A DNA stretch of 64,000 nucleotides from Acephala macrosclerotiorum (Eukaryota > Ascomycota > Leotiomycetes > Helotiales > Mollisiaceae): the NCBI GenBank assembly GCA_014904845.1, contig MU119234.1:186001-250000 (forward strand), in the 5' to 3' direction. The notes under the pieces were generated by a model. The model was not told the DNA's origin, ran no database searches, and saw only the letters and a list, made by a program, of their open reading frames with translations. Below, one piece after another: positions 1 through 10,315 of this stretch (position 1 is its first letter; every line of letters starts with the position of its first letter). Made by a program: the position numbers and the translations under genes.

Positions 1-261
1 AAGCAGGCAGTCAACACATTCCAGAAAGAGATCAGAAACTTGACCCGCTCGAAGGAACAACTGCAAGTAAAATTATCAAGAGTAGTTGCTGGAGTCATCG
101 AAGCTGTTGCGGACGGCGACGAACCTCCACAGAAGCGACTCAAGATGTCCCAGACACCTGATGACCATAGTTGCACTATGCGCAGTCCTCAGTCACCTAA
201 GCTTAACCCAGATCATTGGGACCAAGGTCGAAAGCATAGCGTGAGCGAGTCGGCTTGCTAA
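1..261 (+). CDS. 3' end of a coiled-coil protein (5' part outside window)
   Basis: The reading frame is open from base 1 and stops at 259-261, so about 86 C-terminal residues are seen. The first 30 or so residues are rich in K, E, Q and L, with hydrophobics at heptad-like spacing, as in the end of a coiled coil. They are followed by an acidic-then-basic stretch (VADGDEPPQKRLKMSQ) that resembles a nuclear localisation signal. A very similar tail closes two of the next coiled-coil genes downstream, so this is probably one member of a local family. No enzymatic motif is visible and the function is unknown. The tail after the basic motif is polar and looks disordered. Confidence 0.55.
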   Translation, partial: KQAVNTFQKEIRNLTRSKEQLQVKLSRVVAGVIEAVADGDEPPQKRLKMSQTPDDHSCTMRSPQSPKLNPDHWDQGRKHSVSESAC

Positions 262-834
262 CAACTTGAATTCAGCTACAAGAGAAAAGGAAGGGTTGGA
301 CTACAGGATCGTTCCTAGAGGTACCGAGTCTGAGCCCATGAGGAACGTTGAGCTAGATATGACGATGTGTTAAAATACGCCAAGATGAAATCTCTTGAAG
401 CTTGTGAGGACGGATCATATGGCCGTTAGTGCTAGTCCTTCCAAGTGAGCTACGGTTGTATTGTGTTGTATCAGTTTCGTATCTTGACAATTCAGATTAG
501 TCTTTAAGTTCAAATAATAACGACTTTGTTAAAATCGCGTCCTTTAAGGACAACATAGCCTCCTCAGATGACCCGTAATCAACACGTCACTTTCGAGTTA
601 CGACTCTTAGACCAGCAGCGAGATAAGGTACATCTAATATTTTAAGCAATAGGGAACACTCCTACCCTACCGTTAGCTAGGAATAATCATACCAACAACT
701 TTAAGATCACTTGCCCCTCTCGCTCTCGTAGAGTAAAGTCTCCTGTCAATGCGACACAGCTCTTTTTTGTCAATGATTCCTCGTAAAGTCTCTCAAGTTT
801 TCCTTCCGTAAGACTAGAAGAAGAAATTAGAGCA
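262..834. other. Intergenic, no gene recognised
   Basis: Stops are frequent in all frames and only short chance ORFs occur. Nothing specific is seen apart from mildly AT-rich sequence. Confidence 0.5.
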
Positions 835-1437
835 ATGTCTTCACCTTCATCCTCGACGCCTCCTGAAATGCCACCATCAACGCCACGGCCAAGTAATCTC
901 AATTCTTTAATCAAGGCTTTGATCGATGCCAACCTCAACCTCAAAGTCGAACTTGATGCCCTCGAGACCTTCATTACTGTCTGAGAACGTCGGTTTGAAG
1001 AGCGACTCCTGGAAACGAAGGCCGGAGTATTGGGCCTTCAATACGGGGCGACAGGCCTCAGATCCAAATCTGAAGAGTAAGCTACAATCATATGAGAGGT
1101 GGAAAATATCCTAACACAATTAACAATAGGAGAGAAAGCGCACGCGGATACTAGGGAAGAGCTCAGGCTTTCCAAGCTTGAGGCCCTGAAGGTTCAACAA
1201 CGATTCGACATTTCAAAAAATAAAAAATAAAGAGACCGAAGAGAAGTTTCCAGTACGACGAGAGAATTTGGAGTCTAACTCCAAGATTGGTGCATTGCAG
1301 AAATTGGAATAAGAGTACTCAGAAAATTTGGATTGATTGTAGGGAGTTAAAGAATTGTTGTGGATCTTATTGTGTAGGAGGCATTAAAGAAAGCTTGGGA
1401 GGAACAATAGGGGTGTTTGAACGACTTCGTTGATTTT

Positions 1438-1445
1438 ATCAGAGG
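1438..1445. repeat. Target-site duplication, left copy
   Basis: ATCAGAGG lies directly left of the transposon end. It is identical to 2909-2916. Confidence 0.8.
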
Positions 1446-1806
1446 TAGGCTGCTCGTGGAAAACCTATGGAGTGGAGTTTTAAAATTTCTTTCTTACTCC
1501 GAGTCTCTTATAAGGTGAAAATATATTAGTTCTCTACTCACGAGTCCCCTATAGGCTTTGTAGAGCCCTTATAGAAATGTATAAATTGTATAAAAATATA
1601 AATATATTTATTAAAATTTAATTTAAAAAAAATTAATAAAAAAATTAATAAAATAATAAATATTATAAAATAAAAATAATTATAATTAAAGCTTTTAAAT
1701 GTAATATATTATAATAGTATAAAACTAGACTAGTGTTGTCGTTCCGGATTAGAACTAGTCAAGTCACGTGATTAAATTGAGAATATATTTTATTATAATA
1801 AACGTT

Positions 1807-1807
<1 letters not shown>

Positions 1808-1864
<57 letters not shown>
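1808..1864. repeat. (TAA)n microsatellite inside the transposon
   Basis: An uninterrupted run of about 18 to 19 TAA units lies in the left-centre of the element. Copy number in such runs is unstable and assembly here may be approximate. Confidence 0.9.
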
Positions 1865-1867
<3 letters not shown>

Positions 1868-1941
1868 GAATGCATTTTTTTATATTACGATAATAGTTTT
1901 AAATAAATTAAAATTAAAATCACGTGTTTATTACTACGCAA

Positions 1942-2027
1942 TTTCGAGCGTTGAGCTTTCGAGCGTTGAGCCTTCGAGCGTCGAACTTTCGAGCGTCGAG
2001 CTTTCGAGCGTCGAGCTTTCGAGCTTT
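1942..2027. repeat. 15-bp tandem repeat inside the transposon
   Basis: Five to six units of TTTCGAGCGTCGAGC, with TTG/TCG and AAC/AGC variants, stand head to tail. The variants are mostly C/T changes. The run is GC-richer than the rest of the element. Confidence 0.85.
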
Positions 2028-2053
2028 TAAACGTTTTAATTTTAAATATATTT

Positions 2054-2370
2054 ATTTTCATTTTCGATATTTTTACGATTTGCTCGTTCATTTGATAATC
2101 GTTTAATCGATTTTAAATCCGGCTAAACCGTTTCAAAGATCTCGTATTTGTGTATTCACATTTCGAGAATCGAGAAAATCGGTCTACAAACTAAAAGATG
2201 GTGCGATAAAAAGTTAGTCTATTTTCATTTTCGATATTTTCGCGATTTTCTCGTTTACTCGATAATCGTCTGACCGATTCTAAATCCGATTAAACCGTTT
2301 CAAAAGCCTCGTATTCGTGTATTTATATTTCAAGAATCGAGAAAATCGGTTCGCAAACTAAAAAATGGTT
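2054..2370. repeat. Two tandem copies of a ~150-bp unit inside the transposon
   Basis: Sequence from 2054 to about 2203 (starting ATTTTCATTTTCGATAT) is repeated from 2221 to about 2370 with roughly 85 percent identity by eye, a period of 167 bp. Differences are mainly transitions, as in the other repeats of this element. Confidence 0.75.
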
Positions 2371-2908
2371 GCAATAAGAAATTAAAAAGAAAAAAACTCA
2401 AAAAAAGCTATTCGAAGTTTAAATAACTTTAAAACTTTAATTTAAGTCGTATTTTTTTTATTTTATTAATTATTTTACTAATTAAATTAATAAATATTAT
2501 AAACGAGTAAATTTAAAATTATTTTACGTATTTATAAATTATATAAAACTTTGCTTAAAAAACTAAAAATATAAAATACTAAATTATTTAATATATTTTT
2601 AGTTTAACTACGTAATTAAATTAGTTTTAATTCGAACCGACAATACTAGTTTAATTTTATACTATTACAATATAATTTTATTTTTAAATAATATTATTAT
2701 AATAATTAATAAACTTTTTATATATAATTTATATATATTTTATAAATATTCTATTTTTAAATAGAGTTTTATAGAACCCCATAAGTAGAGAACTAAAAAT
2801 AGAATTCCATTCGTAGAGAACTCTTAAAAAAAACTCCATCCAAATCCACCCCATAGAGTGGGATAAAAATGGGGCTTTTCACCCTATGGTTTTTTTGTGA
2901 GCAGCCTA

Positions 2909-2916
2909 ATCAGAGG
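2909..2916. repeat. Target-site duplication, right copy
   Basis: ATCAGAGG lies directly right of the transposon end. It is identical to 1438-1445. Confidence 0.8.
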
Positions 2917-3115
2917 AATCTCCTCTAAGACAAACGAAATCACTACGCGGTAGAGTCCCAAAACCCTGCGAAATCATGGTCCTGTTTTAACACTCGAGGA
3001 TGGCGACGGGAAATCTCCAAAGTTACAAGGGTTGGGGGAGGAAGCTACTGGTTGAGAAGTTGGAAGACATTCAGAAGACTCCGGGGCAGAAGTTTGGAAA
3101 GATGCCAGAATTTAA

Positions 3116-3913
3116 TCGCCTGCTTAGATAGTGACGGTCCCCAGGTACTAATTGAAAGCTATGACTTCGATGTTTACTCTCCTGCCCATACACACAGAGA
3201 ATCAGAATGTCGGTGCCATAACTAATATTTTAAATTGCATCCATGTAAGAGGTACATAAGAGAAATCATGGAAAATGTCTCCCAACAGCTAGCAGTAAGA
3301 TGGACCGACCCAAACCCGGGAGCAAGTGAAAAATTCGGCCCCCACCTACCGCCGACAACAATTGCAAGCTCTCAAGAGTTAACCCACTAGGCGTAGAAGG
3401 TGTCCAATTTGATCATTGGTCATGAGATCTAACGGGGCACCAACGTAGAAAAATGTCGATACGAATTGAGAGGCTCTACTAATTATTTCATGTTGTTCAT
3501 CCAATACTGCCACTTCCGAGAAGGGTCACATCTTTGCCGCCGACTTCACCTACATTGACAAGAACGAAATCAAGAATTTTTCCACGAGATCACCCCCTAA
3601 TTTAAGCGCGCCCAGACTCAATCACCATTAATCTAACCAGATTTCTCCCCATTACAAGAATTTCCGCTCCTCTTCGAAGGTCGATTGGAGAATAAACAAC
3701 AACCTCTAAACTCTAAACTCCCCATCTTGTCCTCTTCGCGTTCTTGAAATCTTAACGTCAGCTCTTGAAGGTGCTCAGGGAAATTGATTCTCATCAGTCC
3801 TGGCATCTTCACCAAGCTCAAAGCTATTCAAGAACGGCCTCTTACGTTTCTGGTCAGGTCTCCGCTCCCACGCCGGCCCTGAGATATTTAGAAGTCCACT
3901 TGAGAAAATCGAT
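3116..3913. other. Intergenic; may hold a 5' exon of the next gene
   Basis: No complete gene is seen. Two plus-strand frames stay open for about 100 bases before 3914 and could be a 5' exon or leader of the coiled-coil gene there, but no splice pair is convincing. A short CTCTAAA repeat lies near 3703-3720. Confidence 0.4.
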
Positions 3914-4594
3914 ATGATCATCAAAAAGAAGGAGTTCTACAACATCAAAGATATGCTACCAGTCCTCCGCACCAAAGTCGAAGTGGTTAACAAGCGTAAC
4001 GAAGAGTTGATGAAGGAGAAGGAAGACAAGATCAAGTATATAGAGGAGAAAGTCAGGGCTATTGAGAAGGACCAGAATCATGTGGTGGAGCTTCAATCGA
4101 AGGTGAAGCAGCTTGGAGACGAGAAAGTGCATGAGAAGAAGCGTGGGGATGAGCTACAACTGAAGGCCAGGAGATTGGAGGAAGCGAAGAAACAGGTCGA
4201 AGAAGAGAGAGACAAGTTACAAGCGCGCCAATCGTCTTGGGCAGAGAAGGTCAAAGGCCTCGAAGAGGAGCTGAAGCAAGCCAAATTCATTTCATATAAC
4301 CAGAAGTCCCAGTTAAACGGTGCGGTGGTTACCAAGAACCAATACGATCCACATATCTCCCAGTTGCAGGCGGAGTTGCAAAGATCGGAGTCGGAGAAGA
4401 AGAAACTACAGCTGGAAGTTGAAGACAGCAAGCGGAAGAGAAAGGAGATATCTGAACGATTCATGAACGTTGTGAAGGAGTGGGATGAGCCTGCGATGCC
4501 GGCAACGAAAAAGGCTCGCACACTGGTAGAACCAACGGAGACCATAGTCCTCAGCTCTCTGTTGCCGACTTGCTTCGAGCGTGAGAGGGTTTAG
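3914..4594 (+). CDS. Coiled-coil protein, nuclear-type basic tail
   Basis: This is a single open frame of 226 codons. Residues 10 to about 185 are almost continuous K/E/Q/L sequence with heptad character, so a long coiled coil is expected. The tail has an acidic/proline step and then a basic patch (DEPAMPATKKART), like the tails of the genes ending at 261 and 5932. No enzyme motif is present. ATG 3914 is the first in this frame, but the frame is open upstream, so a 5' exon may be missing. A structural or scaffold role in the nucleus is only inference from the tail. Confidence 0.6.
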   Translation: MIIKKKEFYNIKDMLPVLRTKVEVVNKRNEELMKEKEDKIKYIEEKVRAIEKDQNHVVELQSKVKQLGDEKVHEKKRGDELQLKARRLEEAKKQVEEERDKLQARQSSWAEKVKGLEEELKQAKFISYNQKSQLNGAVVTKNQYDPHISQLQAELQRSESEKKKLQLEVEDSKRKRKEISERFMNVVKEWDEPAMPATKKARTLVEPTETIVLSSLLPTCFERERV

Positions 4595-5141
4595 ATGATT
4601 TGCCAACGGCTCCAAGCGGTGTGATCAGAGCGATGAGGTTTAAATGGTATCGAGGGTTTGCGTATCCGAAGGCGGAAGTATGGCGATTTTCATAACGGCG
4701 TTATCATCGGATAGGCGTGGGGTCAGGTGGGCTTCAAATTCATCACAAGGCTGTTCGAGGAGTTGTTTCCATCGTCACATCGCCAGTTTTTTCACAAATA
4801 AACCCTCATATTACTTCGAAAGTCAAGATTCACATAATGTCGTGAGAATCAAGCTTCATAATGCATAAGACAAATGAAAGGGGTGTAAACCATATTCACT
4901 GAGGACGAAGAGTCTCATCCGATTATGCCTCACCTGACTTGCCGCTAAATTAGCAGAGATTGACGAGGCAAATTGAACTTTACAAGTATATTAAGCCTAA
5001 CCTTCCTTCGCTTTGTTTCGCTGCTCCATCACTCATCGCACGATTTCCCTCGTTCATCTGACCAACTTCACAAATACTTAACATTACACCCATCCGCAAA
5101 CCTTACACCTGACTGCGACTTTGTCACTTCAAAAACTCGGC
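4595..5141. other. Intergenic, no gene recognised
   Basis: No supported frame is seen. A TATA-like AGTATATTAAG lies at about 4984, in range to serve the gene starting at 5142. Confidence 0.4.
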
Positions 5142-5932
5142 ATGCTTTCGCCAACAGGCGCTCCCATTGTCCGGATATCGAGAAAAGCTTCTCTGCTCTG
5201 TTCTCGTTTGCCGCCTTCGGCTAGGCTGTGTAGCGCCTCCGCTACGATTGATGGCTCTGTCTCGCCTCCTGTTACACACCGTGCCCAACCCGCCCCAGTT
5301 GATTTCCCTCCTTTCTGCGATACTTCGCCTGCTCCTATGCACCTCCCAGTACCGTTCTCCGGCATTGTCCCCCAGGACGGCTTCTCTCCTTCCATGTCTA
5401 CTCTTGCCCACACAGTATCGGCACCAGTCAATGGCTTTCTGCTCCCAGCAACCTCAATCGCGTCCGGCGCCGTGTCTACGCGAACACGATCAACGACGCT
5501 GCTTTCAAATCTCTTTCACTTCACTGCGAGCAGGCAGAGAAGGCCCTCGATCAAGCTTATGAAAACAACAGAGTTAAAAAGGCTGAACTCTTGGCCGAGA
5601 GATTGAGAAGAGAACAAGCCGAAAGAGATGGCGCTTTCTTCAATCAGCAGATGCTTGCTGCAGAGGGAAAAGAGGCAGCAATGCACCGCGAAGTCAGGAA
5701 GCTGAGGCACACGATTGCCAAGAAAGACAAGGAGCTGAAGAAGAAGCAAATTGAGCTCGACGCTCTCAGGGGCTGCGATAAGAAGTTACATTCTTTGAAG
5801 CGCAAGGCTGCCACGACAGGAAAAACGCTTTTGAGCCTCGCTAGTGATGAGGGTGAGGATGAGGCCCCGGCACCAAAGAGAGTAAAGCCAAGCCCGTCAG
5901 AAGAACCGGTGTCTAACGATGAAGGTGGTTAG
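5142..5932 (+). CDS. Ser/Pro-rich head plus coiled-coil protein (2 exons)
   Basis: The proposed model joins 5142-5395 and 5449-5932, giving 245 residues. Exon 1 codes a Ser/Pro/Arg-rich, probably disordered head. Exon 2 codes a charged coiled coil (from about ALDQAYENNRVKKAELL onward) and an acidic/basic tail (DEGEDEAPAPKRVK) like those of its neighbours. The intron (5396-5448, GTCTAC...CTCCCAG, 53 nt) is the only pair found that puts both frames in phase, but its donor is weak and no clear branch point is seen. Coding in exon 2 is strong, since the frame is open well upstream of the first ATG at 5591. The function is unknown. It is one of the plus-strand coiled-coil array. Confidence 0.5.
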
Positions 5933-7988
5933 TCCCGTGAAGAAGGTGCGAAAGTCAGTGCAGCCGGTGACTAACGCTCTAGGCTAGAGGAGGGCGATGG
6001 CATGTTGAGTGTTGTTGATTTATGGGAGACATAGCGCAAGAATGAATTCAGCTACTGATTTGATAGCACTTCGAGTAATGGATTTTATGAAATTGACCCC
6101 TAAGGTTTGAAGCTGCCGAACCGCGCTAAGTCGCCAGCGCCTCGCTTACCCCTGTCTTCGCCCCCTTATTCTCAATGTCCAGAAAATTTTACAACATTGG
6201 TAAATCTTTGAAAGTCCGATAACAACACGGACTTTTAGCGATGTTGGTAGGGCACTTAGATTTGGATCCAACATCAACAATTAACTAAGATCTCTTGCAG
6301 TGGTCGCTAATCGATAAATATAGACTTCAACCTACTAGCCATAACACGTCACCAACTCATGGCCCTTTTGCTAATACCCTGACCTTATCGAAGATTGCTG
6401 ACCGACATACAGATCGATCAATTCTCGACGACTCTTGAGGGACGTCTCGACCGAGCCCGACGAAGATATTCATCGCTCCCGCGACCGCTCAGATCGAACG
6501 TAAAGAACAATAAATCCAGAGTTCGAGAACAAGCCATGATGACGAGCGAATAGAAGCAAGAGAACGACAGGCAAAATTTCGAGCATGGAATAGCTTTTGG
6601 AACGATTGATGAAGCATGTTGCGTGGAGATGGTGAATCTTTCGTCGGGAGGTCGACATCGCTGCTTGAGAAGAGCGAGCGCCGTCATTACGAAGATCTTG
6701 CCCCCGGATTTGGTGATCAGCATACTCATAGCAGAAGGGTTGACTTGATTTCTAGATGGTACACAGTGATCGAGGAGTCGAGTTGGACATAGGGGCTTGG
6801 CACAAGATCAAACACTGGAGAGAAGACTAGAACAAGCACGTTGTATATGGTTAGGGCATAGAACAAGCGGAACATTAAAATACTTTTTGGAGGCGGTGTG
6901 GTATCCGATTCTGGTTCAAGATACGAAGAAATAGTTTCGCTTATAGGTTTTATCTCTTTTGGTGATTCTAGCAAAGTTTCGTTCGTCTTCTAAAAGCCGG
7001 CTTTGTGAGGAGATGGCTTTGCATTATCTGGCGATGATGTCTATCCGTGTAGTTGGTAACAGCTCCATCTGCGAGGATTTAGAAATGGCAATAGCTCGAG
7101 TTTGCTAGGTTTCCTATGATTTCGTTCGTTGGTCTTAACTAGGACCTCGATATAGCTCTGGTCTCTAGTCTAGGAAAACTCCAATCTCCTCTTCCTGGTC
7201 ACCAGGAACATGCCATCCCCACCAGCTTCTTTGACCTCGAATCTCGATATTTGGGATGCGTAGAGTCATAAGGGCGAGGCGAAAGCATATGGAAAAGGTT
7301 GATTATGTTTTGCAAACATCCTATTCTTGAAAAAGAGCTTAGGTTGCCAGGTCCAGTTTAAGATCTAGCAAGTAGGTAAAAGGTAAAGCTAAATACACTT
7401 TTTATAAAGTATTTTTACAAGGCAAAGAGAATGTAAATTTTAGAGCTTCACAGAACAAATTCGCTCTACTATTGGTCCTACCTTGAAGCAATAACGCCGC
7501 GAAAATCCACAGAAAATACAATCACCTACCTGTTAGCTCTAGCTCTTACAACGATGAGATTTCAATGGTATCCTATACACCAGAGATACTGCACGATTCC
7601 CCCAAAGTTGATCTGATAACTCTTTTCTTAGTCTTGCGCTGGTGCCAACTCATGTGGGGCTGGGATGTACAAAGCCTTGTAGAACTCCCCCTCGCCTCGA
7701 TCTTTTCTCTCAACAGAAAACTCAAACAGCCTCGAGCCCTCAACACAACCACCGACCTCCGATATGGAACAAACTACATCCACTCCGAAGTCCGGTGCCC
7801 GTAGCGGCTCGGTAGAGGTGGTTTGAGGTGGCGCCAAAGGCCTTTTGAAGAAATTTCTAAAAGTCGAGGATCTTTCCCCTCTTCAACTCATTCGCACTCG
7901 AGCTACCAACAACTCCTCTGTTCTCACCACCTCTAAACGCGATCTTCCACACCACTCTATCGCTCTTACTTCCGAGCACACAGTAAAC
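5933..7988. other. Long intergenic stretch, only weak ORFs
   Basis: No gene can be supported. On the minus strand two adjoining short frames (6729-6974 and 6418-6729) contain hydrophobic, membrane-like segments, but a plausible intron to join them would be only 38 to 40 nt. The region from 7565 on is probably the promoter and leader of the gene at 7989. Confidence 0.4.
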
Positions 7989-8906
7989 ATGTTCGCACCT
8001 TCCACCACAAACCACGCCTCGATCGGCAAGGGCAAGCCCAAGGAGATTCTTGGAGAGTTCAGTGTCGTCAACCTCAGCGGCGGTGAATCTGGATCACGTG
8101 CGGAGTCATTGAAGGCTACTAGGGAGCGTGTTCGCCTTTCGATCGACACGTACAAGTCCTCCGACCTTGGCGTCAACAAGGTAAGAACTCTCTACTGAAT
8201 CCCTACAATCTCCCCTTGAAACCCACGTTCCCAGGGCTAATGATTATTATAATTAGGGTTCTGCTGGCAGTCAAGGAGTGGGCGATCCCGGCGAATCTGG
8301 TGGAGCTGCGTCCGGTGGCGAGGTGTGTCATTCCTTACTTCATCCTGGGCATCTACTCACATGCCTACCCAGGAAAATCTTGATGCTTCCGCTGGTGTCC
8401 GATGGGTCCTCAGCCATGCTTCCATGTCTGTCGCTAGTGCCGTTATCGCACACTTGCAGGAGCAATTCGCGGCCCCCGAGTTCCACCGCCTCAGCGATGA
8501 CCTCCAAGTTGCTGCTGATAATGTCCGACTCCTCGAGAAGGCCGAGAGCCGGTTAATGCAGGCACAAATGTCTGCCCTTCAAAGTGATGTTGCTTATTAC
8601 CAAGCTGAAGTTCACAATCTCTGCCGCCAAGTCCGAGTCCAAGTTGAGCTACTGTCCGAGGCTGACCAGAAGATTCTGGATCTTTCTGGCACATTGAGCC
8701 AAGCCCAAGGCAACGAGTCTACTATTGACAAGTGGGGTCGTAAGGTTGCTGAGGTAAAGGTGGAGAAGTTACTAGCCGATGCGCACGTCAAGAAGGCTAT
8801 CGAGATGCTCAAGGGTATTGGTGATGATGGCAAGGACGCTGAGATCTCGATTGAGACTGCGATTGCTGTTCTGGAGTGTGCTCTTCCTGAGAATGATACG
8901 GCTTGA
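7989..8906 (+). CDS. Coiled-coil protein, 263 residues (3 exons)
   Basis: The exons are 7989-8180, 8257-8322 and 8373-8906. Both introns (GTAAGA...AATTAG, 76 nt; GTGTGT...CTACCCAG, 50 nt) have good signals and lie in phase 0. The first 86 residues are Gly/Ser/Lys-rich and look flexible. After a short hydrophobic helix (SHASMSVASAVIAHLQ), residues from about 110 to 230 form heptad-like sequence with many Ala, Leu, Gln and Glu. No known domain is recognised. It lies in the plus-strand coiled-coil array but lacks the basic tail of the first three members. A cytoplasmic or nuclear scaffold role is possible and nothing in the sequence decides it. Confidence 0.7.
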
Positions 8907-9629
8907 GGTGTTTTCTCGGCGTTCTTGGGTGGGTATGTTTGGGCGTTTTCTGGGTAGATACTTGGGCTAGCATAATGACGGGATAGTTAGCATCGTGGAT
9001 ACCCTGATATGCATCGCAATAAAAGCGGTTGCATCGAACATTGGCTTCAAACGTGAAAACCTTGCAAAGTACTTTTTTTTGAGAACATTTTTCCCCAATT
9101 GCCTTTCCATAGTAGGTTTCTGTGGGTATTGTATTAGTGTTGCAGTCACATATAACCTCAACTCAAGCGCATGCGGACTAGTCCCAATGCAGCTTAGTGT
9201 TGCACGTGACTACTACACTAATATTATACCCAGTTTCCATTGTCCGAAGATATTCTAGAATATTTAGAGATTAAAATATGATCTCCTGAATCTGAATACT
9301 TTTACGTGTAACTTGGAAAATTGCTAAACACTTTTCCAAGTAAATCTTTATCCGAGTAAATTTTTATAATAGTTTTTTATTCTTCAAGATTAATCTAAGA
9401 TTCTTAAGTGCTATATACTTTTTTCAATTTCAATACTTAAGGCCTCCAAATAACATGTATAAAATCACAAAGTATAACACTTTATGATTCTGGGACGCGT
9501 CGGGCCGAAATGGCGGAGACCAGCCACAAGCCCCACCCCGCATCCCTCAACTACGTACCGAATCCCCTCACACTTTGCAATTTCTGCAATTTGAGCTAAG
9601 TTGATGAAAAGCAAGAGGCTTGAGTCAAT
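8907..9629. other. Intergenic with AT-rich stretch and a hairpin
   Basis: Bases 9240-9480 are AT-rich. A perfect 10-bp inverted repeat, ACTTGGAAAA (9311-9320) and its complement (9332-9341), has an 11-nt loop. It could mark a small element or act in 3'-end formation. No gene is seen. Confidence 0.45.
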
Positions 9630-10315
9630 ATGGGGCACTCTCGTCAGAAATATGGAGCTCAAGAGAGTAAGCAGGTAATGGCAACGGGAACATCAAGTAG
9701 CAAGACGCAAAGCTCACAATTCACTAGGATTCATGCTCATCCAGAAGTTTAGACTCCACAGACACCTCCTTAATAGTAAACGCCTTTCCAACCATTTAAT
9801 GATTCAAGAATGCAGAAGTTAAGCCACGGAGCGAAGGATATCGGAACAGTGACGATAGGGCAGATCGGGAGCAAATTGCTGGTATAGATCTATCTAAAGA
9901 TGATTTCTGGCAGCTTGTGAGAGAATACAAAAAGATGATGGATGCTTTGCGGGACGAAAATCACAAGTTGAAAATGGAACACGACGATCTGAAGGGAGAG
10001 TCTAGTCGATTGAAGAGAGATCACGAGGAAACGATGGCGAATCACAAACAACTGGAAAGACACATCGAGGACTCGACAGGGAACTTTACAACACAGATCC
10101 AGCAGCTGCAAGAACTGAATGAGGAACTTGAATCAAAATCACGATGCCGCAATTGTCGATGGGAAATGTTAATCATAGTGATGTGGTGCATTTCCATCGC
10201 AATAGCAGTTTTAGCGCCTCTAATACTTGTGAGCCTTCAGACCTCAGATACAGGCCGGCTTGAGGCCGCCCGCGACATCAGACTCCAAAATCAACAATCA
10301 AGGTCACCGGGCTGA
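9630..10315 (+). CDS. Tail-anchored coiled-coil membrane protein (2 exons)
   Basis: The model joins 9630-9674 (MGHSRQKYGAQESKQ) and 9809-10315 through a 134-nt intron (GTAATG...TTCAAG), phase 0, giving 183 residues. Residues about 60 to 130 are a charged coiled coil. They are followed by a Cys-containing junction (CRNCRWE) and one strongly hydrophobic segment of about 25 residues (from MLIIVMWCISIAIAVL), with about 30 residues after it. That pattern suggests a C-terminal membrane anchor with the coiled coil facing the cytoplasm, as in golgins or SNARE-like proteins, though no family is recognised. The start is less certain than the second exon, whose frame has no suitable ATG before the coil. 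It is unique in the array in carrying a membrane segment. Confidence 0.6.

Larger units (their letters stand above)
1446..2908. mobile_element. hAT-like or foldback-type non-autonomous DNA transposon, AT-rich and decayed
   Basis: The ends are exact inverted repeats: TAGGCTGCTC at 1446-1455 and its reverse complement at 2899-2908. Both sides carry the same 8-bp direct repeat, ATCAGAGG (1438-1445 and 2909-2916), which is a target-site duplication. Eight-base duplications with short terminal repeats are typical of hAT transposons. Inside the ends, imperfect inverted arms of a few hundred bases can be followed: sequence around 1700-1790 matches the reverse complement of about 2590-2680. The arms differ mainly by C/T and G/A changes. 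The interior is very AT-rich and holds no transposase frame, so the copy is non-autonomous. It sits in the coding part of a coiled-coil pseudogene. A foldback element is the main alternative class. Confidence 0.8.
835..3115 (+). pseudogene. Coiled-coil gene broken by stops and by a transposon
   Basis: From ATG 835 the frame starts with a Ser/Pro-rich segment (MSSPSSSTPPEMPPSTPRPS) and then a Leu/Lys/Glu helix. It meets TGA at 982, TAA at 1078 and TGA at 1093. Coding-like sequence continues in the same frame between the stops (e.g. EALKKAWEEQ before 1430). The transposable element at 1446-2908 splits the gene. Joining base 1445 to 2917 keeps the frame (DFVDFIRG followed by ISSKTNEITTR). The relic then runs, with further stops, to TAA at 3113. 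The TGA and TAA codons are each one C-to-T step from CGA or CAA, which fits RIP or simple decay. The layout of a proline-rich head plus coiled coil matches its neighbours, so it is probably a dead paralogue. Confidence 0.55.

Noticed and set aside
6418..6974. Two minus-strand frames with hydrophobic segments that might be one small membrane protein
   Set aside because: The only in-phase intron would be 38 to 40 nt, too short. No homology is recognised and codon use is weak.
7565..7840. Overlapping ORFs on both strands before the gene at 7989
   Set aside because: No coding character or splice link. More likely promoter and leader sequence.
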